From: CAZKRL01 sp964555295
Lineage (GTDB): Bacteria > Bacteroidota > Bacteroidia > Flavobacteriales_D > Sanyastnellaceae
Direction of reading: 5' to 3'
Assembly (NCBI GenBank): GCA_964555295.1
Contig: CAZKRL010000007.1
Coordinates: 39,708-103,707 of the forward strand
Length of the DNA stretch: 64,000 nt
Shown: piece after piece, positions 8,743-17,355 of the stretch
Layout: each line of letters begins with the position of its first letter
Position numbering within the stretch: position 1 is the stretch's first letter
Position numbers and translations under genes: made by a program
Notes under the pieces: generated by a model
The model's database searches: none
Told to the model about the DNA's origin: nothing
Seen by the model: the letters and a program-made list of their open reading frames with translations, nothing else

Positions 8743-9897
8743 TTACTTTCCACCCAACTTTTCCGCAAAACCAGCAATAATCTCGTCATAGTTGTCGCGA
8801 TGCACAACCGTCAACTCATGCTCTCCATATATCTTGGTGAAGCTCTTGGTCAGACGCACTTTCTTTCCCGGATTCCATTTGATTTCGATAGGATAAAGCT
8901 TGCGGTCCTTTTCCAAAACCAAATCAATTTCGCGCTGATCCACATTGCGCCAGAAATAAAAACGCGCAAAGCTTTGGGTGTTTTCATTCTGCTTGCGCAA
9001 TTCATTGATTACGTAATTTTCGAATAAGGCGCCTGCATCGTTGCGAACTTCAATCGGACGAAAATCATTGATGAGCGCATTTCTGATTCCTACGTCATTG
9101 AAATAGATCTTTTTCGACTTCCTCAATTCCGTGCGTTCATTTGTGTGATAAGCGGGTAGTTTATAAATAACGAATGCCTGTTCAAGCATGGCGATATAAC
9201 TATCTATGGTTTGATTATCAATTTTTAGGGTCTTCGACAATTCAAACGAACTCACTTCATTGCCCAACTGCCAGGCCAGAAGACGCAACAGATCCAGCAT
9301 CTTCTCCGGTTTCTTGATTCCTTTGAAAAGAAAGATGTCCTTGTACAGGTAACTGTCAGCCAGAAAACGCAGCAAGCGCTCTGCCTCCTGAGGATGCGTG
9401 ACCACATCGGGATAATATCCATACAACAAACGATGCGGTAGCTCACGCAGTTCATCCACCAGACTATTATGGCTTGCCATTTCCATAAATGAAAGCGGAT
9501 AAAGATGATATTCATATTTCCTCCCCGTGAGGGGCTCATTGAGTGAATTGCGCAGTTCAAAGGCACTTGACCCACTTGCAATCACTTGAACATCTTTTAC
9601 ATAATCGGCAAACAACTTCAGCAAAGAACCGATGTGATCAATCTTCTGTGCCTCATCAATCACCACGACTTTGTGATCACCCGCAATTTGTTTCAGGCGC
9701 GACACAGAGGTATTATCGAACATCTTACGTACATCAGCGTTTTCACCATCGAGCCAGAGTGTTTTCAGATTTTGGCAGGAGGGCAGCATGCGGATGAGGG
9801 TGGTCTTACCCACTTGACGAGCTCCAAGAATGACCATGACTTTCCCCTTTTGAAAATCCTGATCCATGAATGTGGTGATATGTCGATGAATGGACAT
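8743..9897 (-). CDS. AAA_14 ATPase with DUF4143 C-terminal domain
   Basis: 384 residues. Walker A is GARQVGKT (residues 25-32) and Walker B is VVVIDEAQ (D81, E82), followed by a sensor region ASGSSAFELR. A winged-helix-like linker leads to the DUF4143 region (~residues 190-370), which contains the nuclease-like strand pattern REIDLVLEKDRKLYPIEIKW, a PD-(D/E)xK-like arrangement. This family is widespread and patchy in bacteria and archaea; its function is unknown, with mobile or defence-related roles proposed. The gene is flanked by the only sizeable geneless stretch of the window, which fits recent acquisition but does not prove it. Confidence 0.9.
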   Translation of the reverse strand: MSIHRHITTFMDQDFQKGKVMVILGARQVGKTTLIRMLPSCQNLKTLWLDGENADVRKMFDNTSVSRLKQIAGDHKVVVIDEAQKIDHIGSLLKLFADYVKDVQVIASGSSAFELRNSLNEPLTGRKYEYHLYPLSFMEMASHNSLVDELRELPHRLLYGYYPDVVTHPQEAERLLRFLADSYLYKDIFLFKGIKKPEKMLDLLRLLAWQLGNEVSSFELSKTLKIDNQTIDSYIAMLEQAFVIYKLPAYHTNERTELRKSKKIYFNDVGIRNALINDFRPIEVRNDAGALFENYVINELRKQNENTQSFARFYFWRNVDQREIDLVLEKDRKLYPIEIKWNPGKKVRLTKSFTKIYGEHELTVVHRDNYDEIIAGFAEKLGGK

Positions 9898-10242
9898 TTG
9901 CCTATTTTTTTGGGATTTAATCGCAAAAATAGTACTAATTTTGGGAATACACTCATAAAATATTGGTTTTTACTGATCATGATGGCGCATATGATTTGAT
10001 AATGACTCAGATCACTGAAGTTTATACATCCTGATTCAGATCTGACAGAGAGTTAATTTCCTGAATGATGCGCTTACATAAGGGCCACCACGACACCGCA
10101 AAGGCCGCAACGTTGATCAAGCGTATTCATCACCTTGGTTGACTGAAAAATAGATACTTCGTGATAGCGCAACAACTAAAAATGCCCCCGCGTCGATGTA
10201 AATCGGTTCGTGACTCATTAGGGGTTAATGTTGCCACAAATC
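9898..10242. other. 345-bp intergenic stretch without a supported gene
   Basis: This holds the promoter of the AAA_14 gene at its left end (9924-9931). The remainder has only very short ORFs (for example a 25-codon ORF starting near 10063) with no recognisable product, and no clear terminator for the crtY-blh fusion. It could be the remnant of a decayed gene. Confidence 0.5.
9924..9931 (-). promoter_or_regulatory. -7 promoter element of the AAA_14 ATPase gene
   Basis: TATTTTTG on the minus strand is a perfect TAnnTTTG match, 26 bp before the ATG. Confidence 0.5.
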
Positions 10243-12234
10243 TCACTGCACATCATCAGCATACATCCGATGCATTGCTATAGCATGTGGCAAACTCAGG
10301 CAAGCCAAGAAGATGAAAAAATTTCCTGATGCAGATTCCAATTCACCCAAACCTATTGAAGAACGCGCGAAAACGAACAAACCAAGTAATAGCCAAGCGC
10401 CAATATGGAACGGGAGTGCATGAAGCCATAATTGTTTGTGCGACAATCCAATATGATTTTTAATATGTCTCCAACCGGTTATACTGTGTTGACCGATAAA
10501 ATAAATTCCAAATGCATACATCAATGGAATCTTATGACTGATGAACAACCATATCACAGTGCAAATCCCAGCGACATTCTTCTGAATTGAAAAATAGAAT
10601 ATCCATGGTAATATGGCCCAAAAAGGAAGTTCAAATGGAACATCAAAGTTACTCATGGTCTCTATAACTTGATTGGTTTCACCGACATGTGTACAAAGTA
10701 TATAGATTAATACAGACGAGCCCCATAAAAATGAGAGCAGCGAGTTCATATTCCATGCTTTACCATCGGCCTGACCGAAATGCCATGAGGAGTATGAAAG
10801 AAATATGAGCAATGATACATTGGGAATAAAAACCCATAACATCAGCATGAATAATGCAATAGACAAATACTTTATAATGAACCCAGGCATTTTGGAAGCA
10901 TTCCAACTTCTGGTTTCTAATAGGTGATCAAGAGCACCGTGCGGAATGCCTACGGTTATTAGTCCTATCGCAAAAAGAGAGGATGATAATAATTGTATCA
11001 ATGGGGATTTATGAGGTATTACCGCAATCAATGTTGTGAATAAAATCAACATCAATGATGTAAAGTAAGATAGTCGCTTGAACCTTCTCCAAAGGGACTG
11101 AAGAAAGGGTAATAAGGGAAGTCTGGAGAAAATGGCAAACTCACTTTCAATGTTGGACCGTTCATCCAGAAAGGTTAAAATGGTCTCGATAGAATTGTGC
11201 CGAAATAAAGCTTCAAATATAGGCTTACCCTTCTCTGGCTCCCGCTCAAGTATATCAAGGAGAAGACTATCATAAAATGGAAATCGACCTTTACGAGATT
11301 CTGCGTGGCTTCGGTTATTGATATATGGTGCATTCTCTGATGTCAGATGGGCCGCAATTTCCTCGGCATGATCAAACATTCTTTTGAAAGCGTATCCCGT
11401 ACTGGGTTTAACTGCGTAGTTTCTGCTACCGAGTTGAACCACTCCCGGAGGTTTGACGTCAAGGATAGGATGTGTGCACATAGGAATACAACCTCGTTCT
11501 TCGTTTAGCTTGATGAAATCACCGAAGTGAATTTGTATGTATTTCCGAAGTATTGTTTCAGCCTCTGCAGTCTGGAGTATAGAAGACCCGAACCGTGTGA
11601 GTTCAATTAGTGCACTACCATCTGCAAAGGGTAATACATACATGAACTGCGTGCTACCCTGTTGCTCTACATTAAAATCCATAAATCGGAATGCAGTGGT
11701 ATCTCGATACTGGTTCAGAAGTTCGACCCGCCATCCAATAAAACTTTGATGGATAAGTGTGCCCATAGAATCGCTGGCATCAAAAGTTGGCGTTCTTGAA
11801 TCGAAAATCAACTTACCTTGAAACACCACCTCATAGCAACTCACCTCAAAGTAATTATCACTTTGGTGAACATCCCTTACGGTAGCTATGTAACGCTTCC
11901 AGCCATAGTGTTGTTCTAATATCTCAATCTGTTTGTATAAATCTATGCTTGAAACATGATGGTAACGTAATGATTGAAGAGCACTCCTTTGATTATTAGG
12001 TAGAATTACCTCTGACCAAGTTTGTGAAATGACATCCTTGAGATCGGTCTCGATAGAGTCATAACGAGACGACCAAAAGCAAAAGGTTTTGTCCTGACTT
12101 ACCTTTTGCTCCTTCTCGATGATTAGCACGGATTTTCCATGCAGAGCATTTCGACGATGCAAACTTAATAAAAGCAAACTCGCCGATGCTCCACATCCAC
12201 AAAAGATATAATCAAATAATCGAGAACTATTCAT
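10243..12234 (-). CDS. Fused lycopene beta-cyclase / beta-carotene 15,15'-dioxygenase (CrtY-Blh)
   Basis: 663 residues. Residues 1 to ~390 are a CrtY-type lycopene cyclase: an N-terminal FAD-binding fold (YIFCGCGASASLLLLSL), the KTFCFW signature (residues 49-54) and VKPSTGYAFKRM (275-286). Residues ~391-663 are a Brp/Blh-type membrane dioxygenase with many hydrophobic helices and the expected iron-ligand histidines: GIPHGALDH (H432, H437), SWHFGQAD (H485), GQHSITGWRH (H583, H590) and LPHAIAMHRMY (H650, H655). One polypeptide would thus cyclise lycopene to beta-carotene and cleave it to retinal. It lies downstream of the proteorhodopsin gene, which has its own terminator, so it probably uses a separate promoter or read-through. 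No stop codon or frameshift separates the halves. Confidence 0.93.
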   Translation of the reverse strand: MNSSRLFDYIFCGCGASASLLLLSLHRRNALHGKSVLIIEKEQKVSQDKTFCFWSSRYDSIETDLKDVISQTWSEVILPNNQRSALQSLRYHHVSSIDLYKQIEILEQHYGWKRYIATVRDVHQSDNYFEVSCYEVVFQGKLIFDSRTPTFDASDSMGTLIHQSFIGWRVELLNQYRDTTAFRFMDFNVEQQGSTQFMYVLPFADGSALIELTRFGSSILQTAEAETILRKYIQIHFGDFIKLNEERGCIPMCTHPILDVKPPGVVQLGSRNYAVKPSTGYAFKRMFDHAEEIAAHLTSENAPYINNRSHAESRKGRFPFYDSLLLDILEREPEKGKPIFEALFRHNSIETILTFLDERSNIESEFAIFSRLPLLPFLQSLWRRFKRLSYFTSLMLILFTTLIAVIPHKSPLIQLLSSSLFAIGLITVGIPHGALDHLLETRSWNASKMPGFIIKYLSIALFMLMLWVFIPNVSLLIFLSYSSWHFGQADGKAWNMNSLLSFLWGSSVLIYILCTHVGETNQVIETMSNFDVPFELPFWAILPWIFYFSIQKNVAGICTVIWLFISHKIPLMYAFGIYFIGQHSITGWRHIKNHIGLSHKQLWLHALPFHIGAWLLLGLFVFARSSIGLGELESASGNFFIFLACLSLPHAIAMHRMYADDVQ

Positions 12235-12433
12235 GAGCTAATTCGAGAGTATAATACTTGAATATCTCCACTACCAATCTGTACTTAGTTCACTATTGGC
12301 TGGGATTAGAAATTGACATCTCCAGTTTTTCATTTTTGAATAGATTGAGGTTTCCTTTTGAAAAATCTCGCTTATATGTGCATTTGCGAAAGCATTATGC
12401 ATGTAATAGTTGGGCGATAAATCAAAATAAAAA

Positions 12434-12463
12434 GGGAGGATTCAATTGAGCTCGAATCCTCCC
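12434..12463 (-). terminator. Terminator of the proteorhodopsin gene
   Basis: A perfect 9-bp stem GGGAGGATT/AATCCTCCC with a 12-nt loop is followed on the minus strand by TTTTTATTTTGAT. It lies 28 bp after the proteorhodopsin stop codon and before the crtY-blh fusion. Confidence 0.88.
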
Positions 12464-12490
12464 TTCTATAGATTGCTATGAGGAAATGTT

Positions 12491-13210
12491 TTAGTCTTGC
12501 GCGTTGCGAGACAGACCATAAATTACCAATCCGAAACCGATTTTATTGATTGCATCAGCAATATTGTAAACTATGTCCATAGAATGTGCAGCAGCTGCAG
12601 GATCTGAAACTAATTGCATTCCAAACAATCCTCCAGGAGTGCCAAGGATATAACCTAAAGGGTATATGGCCCACCCTACCAATACAAACCATGCGAGCAC
12701 CCTTGTTGCACGTGCCACTTGCGCGCCAGCATTTTGAGCGAGGGCGGCAACTTCTCCAAACCAGATGAGGTAAACTATATAGAAATATGCTGCACCTGAG
12801 AGCACACCCCACATTACGCTATTGTCTCTATCGATGGTCTCTCCGAAATAACCAGTAACCAACATCACCAGTGAAGCGAATATGAGCTTCCACAAAAGTG
12901 ACATTTTCGCACCTGCCTTTTTTGTAATCAAGTAAAACTCAACACACATCAAAGGCACAGTCAAAATCCAGTCTACATAACGGAAGAATGTAGGTGAATC
13001 ACCCGTTTCCAAATTGTAGCCACGCATATAGTAGTAATGCACCGCTGCAATAAATGTGATAAGACCTGAAACCAGAACTGAAGTTCTCCACTTCGCAGAA
13101 GTGTTACTCAGTTCAAAAAAGAAAAATACTGATGCGGCCATCATGGCCATTGTACCGATGAAAAAGGTGAATGCAACGTAATTGTCGCTAGCAATTTTTA
13201 AGTGCTCCAT
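12491..13210 (-). CDS. Proteorhodopsin, light-driven proton pump
   Basis: 239 residues with seven hydrophobic helices and no extra signal peptide. Helix C reads RYVDWILTVPLMCVEFYLI, giving the D-T-E triad of outward proton pumps (D80 proton acceptor, T84, E91 proton donor, equivalent to D97/T101/E108 of green proteorhodopsin). H58 matches the conserved His75 and K223 in DAINKIGFG is the retinal Schiff-base lysine. The spectral tuning site equivalent to residue 105 is Met (M88), which goes with green absorption. Sodium pumps (NDQ) and chloride pumps (NTQ) are excluded by the motif. A strong terminator follows the gene; retinal supply is encoded immediately downstream. Confidence 0.97.
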   Translation of the reverse strand: MEHLKIASDNYVAFTFFIGTMAMMAASVFFFFELSNTSAKWRTSVLVSGLITFIAAVHYYYMRGYNLETGDSPTFFRYVDWILTVPLMCVEFYLITKKAGAKMSLLWKLIFASLVMLVTGYFGETIDRDNSVMWGVLSGAAYFYIVYLIWFGEVAALAQNAGAQVARATRVLAWFVLVGWAIYPLGYILGTPGGLFGMQLVSDPAAAAHSMDIVYNIADAINKIGFGLVIYGLSRNAQD

Positions 13211-13331
13211 TGGGTTATTTGTATTAATTTGTCCTACTCTTAAGGCTTTTCGGTTACTCCAAGTTTGTTTTGGTTTCTATCTCCACAACTGAATAACACG
13301 AGACTCACAAAAAAGTTTAAAAAATACAACT

Positions 13332-13384
13332 CTCAGTTAAGCCCAAGGGTATGATGAACAAGGCTAAACCTTGTAAAAACTGAG
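13332..13384. repeat. Nested inverted repeats upstream of proteorhodopsin
   Basis: Outer arms CTCAGTT (13332-13338) and AACTGAG (13378-13384) enclose an inner dyad ACAAGG-ctaaa-CCTTGT (13358-13374). No T tract adjoins, so a terminator is unlikely. It lies 120-175 bp upstream of the proteorhodopsin start and could be regulatory. The rest of 13211-13453 shows no clear gene. Confidence 0.35.
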
Positions 13385-13453
13385 GAAAACCAACAATAGC
13401 GTCCACCATCAGATAACTGATTACAACGAACAAGTAAAACTTGATTTACGTAA

Positions 13454-14566
13454 TTATTCCTCATTTCGCTCCCGCGAGTTCATCACCTTGGTTTGGTGAC
13501 GAATGGATTCCTTGTGAATCTGATCGAGGTATTTCGAAATGAATTCTTCGGTGAGTCCCACTTTATCGGCAAGAAGTCCGCGCGTGGCAAGGATTTCCTT
13601 CCAGCGCTCAAGTTGAAGGATATTGACACCATGGGTTTTTTTATACTCGCCCAACTCTGCTGCGATGCGCATGCGTTTGCCGAGAAGGTGAATAATTTCT
13701 TCATCCACTTTATCGATGCGAGATCTCAAGGAGACTAGCCCGGAAACAAAAATTTCGTCGGCACTACTGTTGTTACGAATCTCCAGATTTGATAGCAATG
13801 CGTTTATGTCGTGCAATGTGAATTGTTGCGATTTGTCGCTGAGTGCGTGCTCCGGGTTGGGATGCACTTCAATCATTAAACCCTCCATTCCCAGATCCAT
13901 TGCCTTTTGTGACAGCGCTGGAATTAAGGACACCTCACCGGCGATGTGACTAGGGTCGCAAAGCATTGGGATTTCAGGCATGCGCGTGCGGAAAGCGATG
14001 GGTATTTCCCACATGGGTTTGTAACGGTAAATGCTATCGCCATAATGAGAAAATCCGCGGTGAATGACTGCGATTTGTTCAATGCCGGCCTTCATGATTC
14101 TTTCCACGGCGCCAAGCCATAATGCAAGGTCGGGCACCATTGGATTTTTGATGAACACGGGCACATTGACACCCCGTAATGCATCGGCAATTTCCTGCAC
14201 CGAAAATGGATTTACAGTTGTTCGTGCGCCGAGCCATAGCGCGTCGAAACCGTGTCTGAGGCACACCTCAACATGCGCGGCACGAGCCACCTCAGTAATG
14301 ATGCGCAGACCGGTTTGTTCTCTGGCCTCTACCATCCACTCAAGACCGATTTCGCCCACACCTTCAAAGGAATCAGGTCGTGTTCGCGGCTTCCAAATTC
14401 CCCCGCGCAGGTATTGGATGCCGGGCAACTGGCTCACTTCACTGGCTGCCTGCAAGATCTGTTCACGCGATTCAACACCGCACGGTCCACTGATGAGAAA
14501 AGGACGGTGACCGTCTTTGCTGGGGATTTTGGGCAAGTCGGCGCTGGTCTTTGAGTTTTTATTCAC
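13454..14566 (-). CDS. Bifunctional DAHP synthase / chorismate mutase (type II)
   Basis: 370 residues. Residues ~15-275 are a type-I DAHP synthase barrel of the short class (ISGPCGVES, LRGGIWKPRTRP, FIKNPM, IHRGFSHYG, PMLCDPSHIAG, GLMIEVHPNPEHALSD); the C-terminal ~90 residues are an AroQ-type chorismate mutase helix bundle (LRSRIDKVDEEIIHLLGKRM). It condenses PEP and erythrose-4-phosphate to DAHP and converts chorismate to prephenate; the fused mutase is known in relatives to mediate feedback control. The start is GTG at 14566, supported by a TACTTTCG element ending exactly 4 nt before it; no upstream or nearby ATG fits. Confidence 0.95.
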   Translation of the reverse strand: MNKNSKTSADLPKIPSKDGHRPFLISGPCGVESREQILQAASEVSQLPGIQYLRGGIWKPRTRPDSFEGVGEIGLEWMVEAREQTGLRIITEVARAAHVEVCLRHGFDALWLGARTTVNPFSVQEIADALRGVNVPVFIKNPMVPDLALWLGAVERIMKAGIEQIAVIHRGFSHYGDSIYRYKPMWEIPIAFRTRMPEIPMLCDPSHIAGEVSLIPALSQKAMDLGMEGLMIEVHPNPEHALSDKSQQFTLHDINALLSNLEIRNNSSADEIFVSGLVSLRSRIDKVDEEIIHLLGKRMRIAAELGEYKKTHGVNILQLERWKEILATRGLLADKVGLTEEFISKYLDQIHKESIRHQTKVMNSRERNEE

Positions 14567-14570
14567 ACAG

Positions 14571-14578
14571 CGAAAGTA
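14571..14578 (-). promoter_or_regulatory. -7 element 4 nt before the GTG start of DAHP synthase
   Basis: TACTTTCG on the minus strand, a TAnnTTCG variant of the Bacteroidota -7 box. The 4-nt spacing to GTG predicts a leaderless mRNA. Confidence 0.5.
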
Positions 14579-14694
14579 CTTACTGCAAGATTAGACAAGG
14601 GAAAACACTTGAGGATTGAAGGATGATATTCAACAACTAAATCAAGATGAAATGATGTGCCGTTGATTCCGCGGGCAAATGCAAGAATAGCAGT

Positions 14695-15891
14695 CTAATT
14701 GTTGGCAACGGTGCGCTTTTCCAATCGCCTTTTAAGTTCAGTCCTTATTAGACTTAATTCCCGTCCGGCCTGCCCTTTCACCGATGTGTTCTCTCTAGCA
14801 CGACGGATCAGGTAAGGCATCACATCCCTCAGTGGGCCGTATGGCATGTATTTGCAAACCTGAAAACCCGATGCGGCCAGGTTGAAACTGATGTGATCAC
14901 TCATACCAAATAACTGAGCAAAACTCACCCGCGGATCAGATGGCAAAATGCCTCGCGCAATCATCTCCTCAGCAATCATCAAACTGCTTCGCTCATTGTG
15001 AGTGCCCGCGCAAAAATGAATCTTGTTGATATGATCAAGACAATATAACGCCGCCGCATCATAATCACGGTCACTCGATGCCTTGTCAGGTTGAATAGGA
15101 TCGGTATACCCCAGCGACGATGCTCTTTCACGCTCCTTCTCCATATAAGCACCACGCACAAGTTTTACCCCAAGAATATAATTTCCTGAAATGGCTCTGG
15201 CATGCGAATCTTTGAGAAACGCAAGGCGGTCATGACGATACAATTGAATTGTATTATATACAATGGCCTGTGTTGCATTGAATTTCGACATCATCTCATC
15301 GGCGAGTTCATCAATCGCGTTTTGAATCCAGCTGTCTTCGGCATCCACAAAAATACGCTGATGCCTTTGAGCAGCAGCCTCACAAATCTTCTCTACCCGC
15401 TTCTTACCGCGATTCCAGATTTCCAGTTCCTCACCTGAAAGATTACCTTCCGATTTTTTCTCAAGAATGGAAAAGGGAATAATTCCAGTGACTTTGAAAA
15501 CACAAAACGGGAAATGTGATTTGCCCGATGATGCTTGAATTGTGCGAATGATCTCAGCACAAGTGGCATCCAGATCTTCTTCACTCTCTCGGCCCTCAAC
15601 GGAATAATCAAGGATAGATCCAATGCCTGATCGGCTCAATTTTTCAGCTGCCGCAAGGCACTCATCAATATTCTCACCTCCACAAAAGTGCTGGAAAATA
15701 TTGCCCTTCACTGCCCATCCGATAGGAAAACGAATGGCCAATGCCAAATTCGTTAGTGAGCTTCCGAGTGCCACAACCCTGGGGTGAGAAATCACGCTGA
15801 ACATCCAGTGTGCCTTGCGTAATTCTTTTGCGTTTCTGTGTCGGAAAGCAACCTCCGTATCGTCGAACGAAAGTTTTTTAGGGTCATTCAT
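14695..15891 (-). CDS. Proline dehydrogenase
   Basis: 398 residues from the ATG at 15891; in-frame ATG (15906) and TTG (15921) codons upstream are alternatives. The PRODH FAD-dependent barrel is indicated by DYSVEGRESE, FVDAEDSWIQNAIDELA, AIVYNTIQLYRHDRLAFL, GVKLVRGAYMEKERERA, CAGTHNERSSLMIAEE, FAQLFGMSDHISFNLA and the C-terminal PYLIRRARENTSV, where the two Arg residues bind the substrate carboxylate. It oxidises proline to pyrroline-5-carboxylate and passes electrons to the quinone pool. It is a stand-alone protein, not fused to P5C dehydrogenase. It is divergent from the M20 peptidase gene with ~70 bp between the likely starts. Confidence 0.94.
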   Translation of the reverse strand: MNDPKKLSFDDTEVAFRHRNAKELRKAHWMFSVISHPRVVALGSSLTNLALAIRFPIGWAVKGNIFQHFCGGENIDECLAAAEKLSRSGIGSILDYSVEGRESEEDLDATCAEIIRTIQASSGKSHFPFCVFKVTGIIPFSILEKKSEGNLSGEELEIWNRGKKRVEKICEAAAQRHQRIFVDAEDSWIQNAIDELADEMMSKFNATQAIVYNTIQLYRHDRLAFLKDSHARAISGNYILGVKLVRGAYMEKERERASSLGYTDPIQPDKASSDRDYDAAALYCLDHINKIHFCAGTHNERSSLMIAEEMIARGILPSDPRVSFAQLFGMSDHISFNLAASGFQVCKYMPYGPLRDVMPYLIRRARENTSVKGQAGRELSLIRTELKRRLEKRTVANN

Positions 15892-15962
15892 CGGTGCGAA
15901 TTTCATCCATGATAACAGCAAATGCCAAATTCGGTTTGGACTACTTTCGCGAAAAAAAAGAA

Positions 15963-17351
15963 ATGGATAAAGTCAAAGCATATATCGATGCGAACAAAGA
16001 GCGCTTTTTAAACGAATTGTTTGACCTGCTCAGAATACCCAGTGTAAGCGCAGATCCAGCATACAAAGCCGATGTGAGCCGCTGTGCTGAAGTGGTTGCA
16101 ACCCATCTCCGCAATGCAGGTGCAGATGGCGTTGAGATTTGTCAAACGCCCGGACATCCGATAGTGTATGGTGAAAAAATGATCGATCCGTCATTGCCTA
16201 CGGTTCTCGTTTACGGTCACTACGATGTTCAACCCGCAGATCCGTTTGAATTATGGACCACGCCACCCTTTGAGCCCGTCATTCGCAAAACAGAAATTCA
16301 TCCTGACGGTGCCATTTTTGCCCGCGGTTCTTGTGATGATAAGGGCCAGATGTTCTCGCACGTGAAGGCATTCGAAGCCATGGCAGCCACCGGCAACCTG
16401 CACTGTAATGTAAAATTCATGATCGAGGGCGAAGAGGAATGCGGCAGCAACAATCTCGGGCCATTCGTGCGTGCCAATAAGGATCGTTTGAAATGCGATG
16501 TTATACTCATCAGCGACACCTCCATCATTGCCAATGATACTCCTTCTATTGATTGCGGACTGCGTGGCTTGAGCTACCTTGAGGTGGAGGTAACCGGCGC
16601 GAACCGAGATCTACACAGCGGTGTGTATGGTGGTGCGGTGTGTAATCCCATCAATGTGCTTGCGAAAATGATCGCCTCTCTTCATGATGAAAACAATCAT
16701 ATTACCATCCCCGGATTTTATGACAAGGTTCAAGAGCTTACTGCAGCAGAGCGTGGCGACTTGAACAGCGCACCCTTTGATGAGGGCGCGTATCGCAAAG
16801 ACCTGGATATTGATGCGGTGTATGGTGAAAAGGGATACACTACCATTGAGCGTACCGGTATCCGACCCACCCTTGACTGCAATGGTATCTGGGGCGGATA
16901 TATAGGGGAAGGTGCAAAGACTGTGCTTCCTTCAAAGGCCTTCGCGAAAATCTCAATGCGCCTTGTCCCCTATCAAGTAAGTGACGAAATAACCGAGCTC
17001 TTTTCTGCACATTTCAAAAGCATAGCCCCACAAGGTGTGCGCGTTGACGTAAGACCTCATCACGGCGGTGAACCCGTGGTAACGCCAACGGATTCTGCGG
17101 CCTTCAGAGCCGCTGGAAGAGCTATGCAACAGACCTATGGTAAGAAACCAATACCAACGCGCGGCGGAGGTTCTATCCCCATCGTGGCGTTGTTCGAAAA
17201 AGAGCTCGGAGTGAAAACCGTGTTGATGGGCTTTGGTCTTGACAGTGATGCATTGCATTCACCCAATGAGCACTATGGTGTTTTCAATTACTATCGCGGC
17301 ATTGAGACCATTCCATACTTCCATCAATACTTCGCAGAAGAACAGCGCTGA
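15963..17351 (+). CDS. M20 family metallopeptidase (dipeptidase)
   Basis: 462 residues from the ATG at 15963, which begins the typical MDKVKAYIDANKERFLNEL helix; the frame is open further upstream to a GTG at 15894, but that would add residues atypical of the family and overlap the divergent promoter region. Zinc-site and catalytic motifs are intact: VYGHYDVQPADP (H86, D88), RGSCDDKGQ, IEGEEECGS (catalytic Glu pair) and LDSDALHSPNE near the C-terminus. These are M20 cytosolic dipeptidases of the carnosinase/PepV-like branch that cleave short peptides. A lipoprotein gene follows after 4 bp, suggesting co-transcription. A possible -7 element (TACTTTCG, 15942-15949) lies 13 bp before the start. 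Confidence 0.92.
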   Translation: MDKVKAYIDANKERFLNELFDLLRIPSVSADPAYKADVSRCAEVVATHLRNAGADGVEICQTPGHPIVYGEKMIDPSLPTVLVYGHYDVQPADPFELWTTPPFEPVIRKTEIHPDGAIFARGSCDDKGQMFSHVKAFEAMAATGNLHCNVKFMIEGEEECGSNNLGPFVRANKDRLKCDVILISDTSIIANDTPSIDCGLRGLSYLEVEVTGANRDLHSGVYGGAVCNPINVLAKMIASLHDENNHITIPGFYDKVQELTAAERGDLNSAPFDEGAYRKDLDIDAVYGEKGYTTIERTGIRPTLDCNGIWGGYIGEGAKTVLPSKAFAKISMRLVPYQVSDEITELFSAHFKSIAPQGVRVDVRPHHGGEPVVTPTDSAAFRAAGRAMQQTYGKKPIPTRGGGSIPIVALFEKELGVKTVLMGFGLDSDALHSPNEHYGVFNYYRGIETIPYFHQYFAEEQR

Positions 17352-17355
17352 AATA

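Noticed and set aside
12235..12251. Promoter for crtY-blh (TACTCTCG on the minus strand)
   Set aside because: One mismatch from TAnnTTCG and no supporting -33 element; noted but not listed as a feature.
12258..12449. 63-codon ORF between crtY-blh and proteorhodopsin
   Set aside because: It overlaps the proteorhodopsin terminator and shows no family features.
13358..13374. Short hairpin upstream of proteorhodopsin as a terminator
   Set aside because: Only a 6-bp stem and no T tract on either side.
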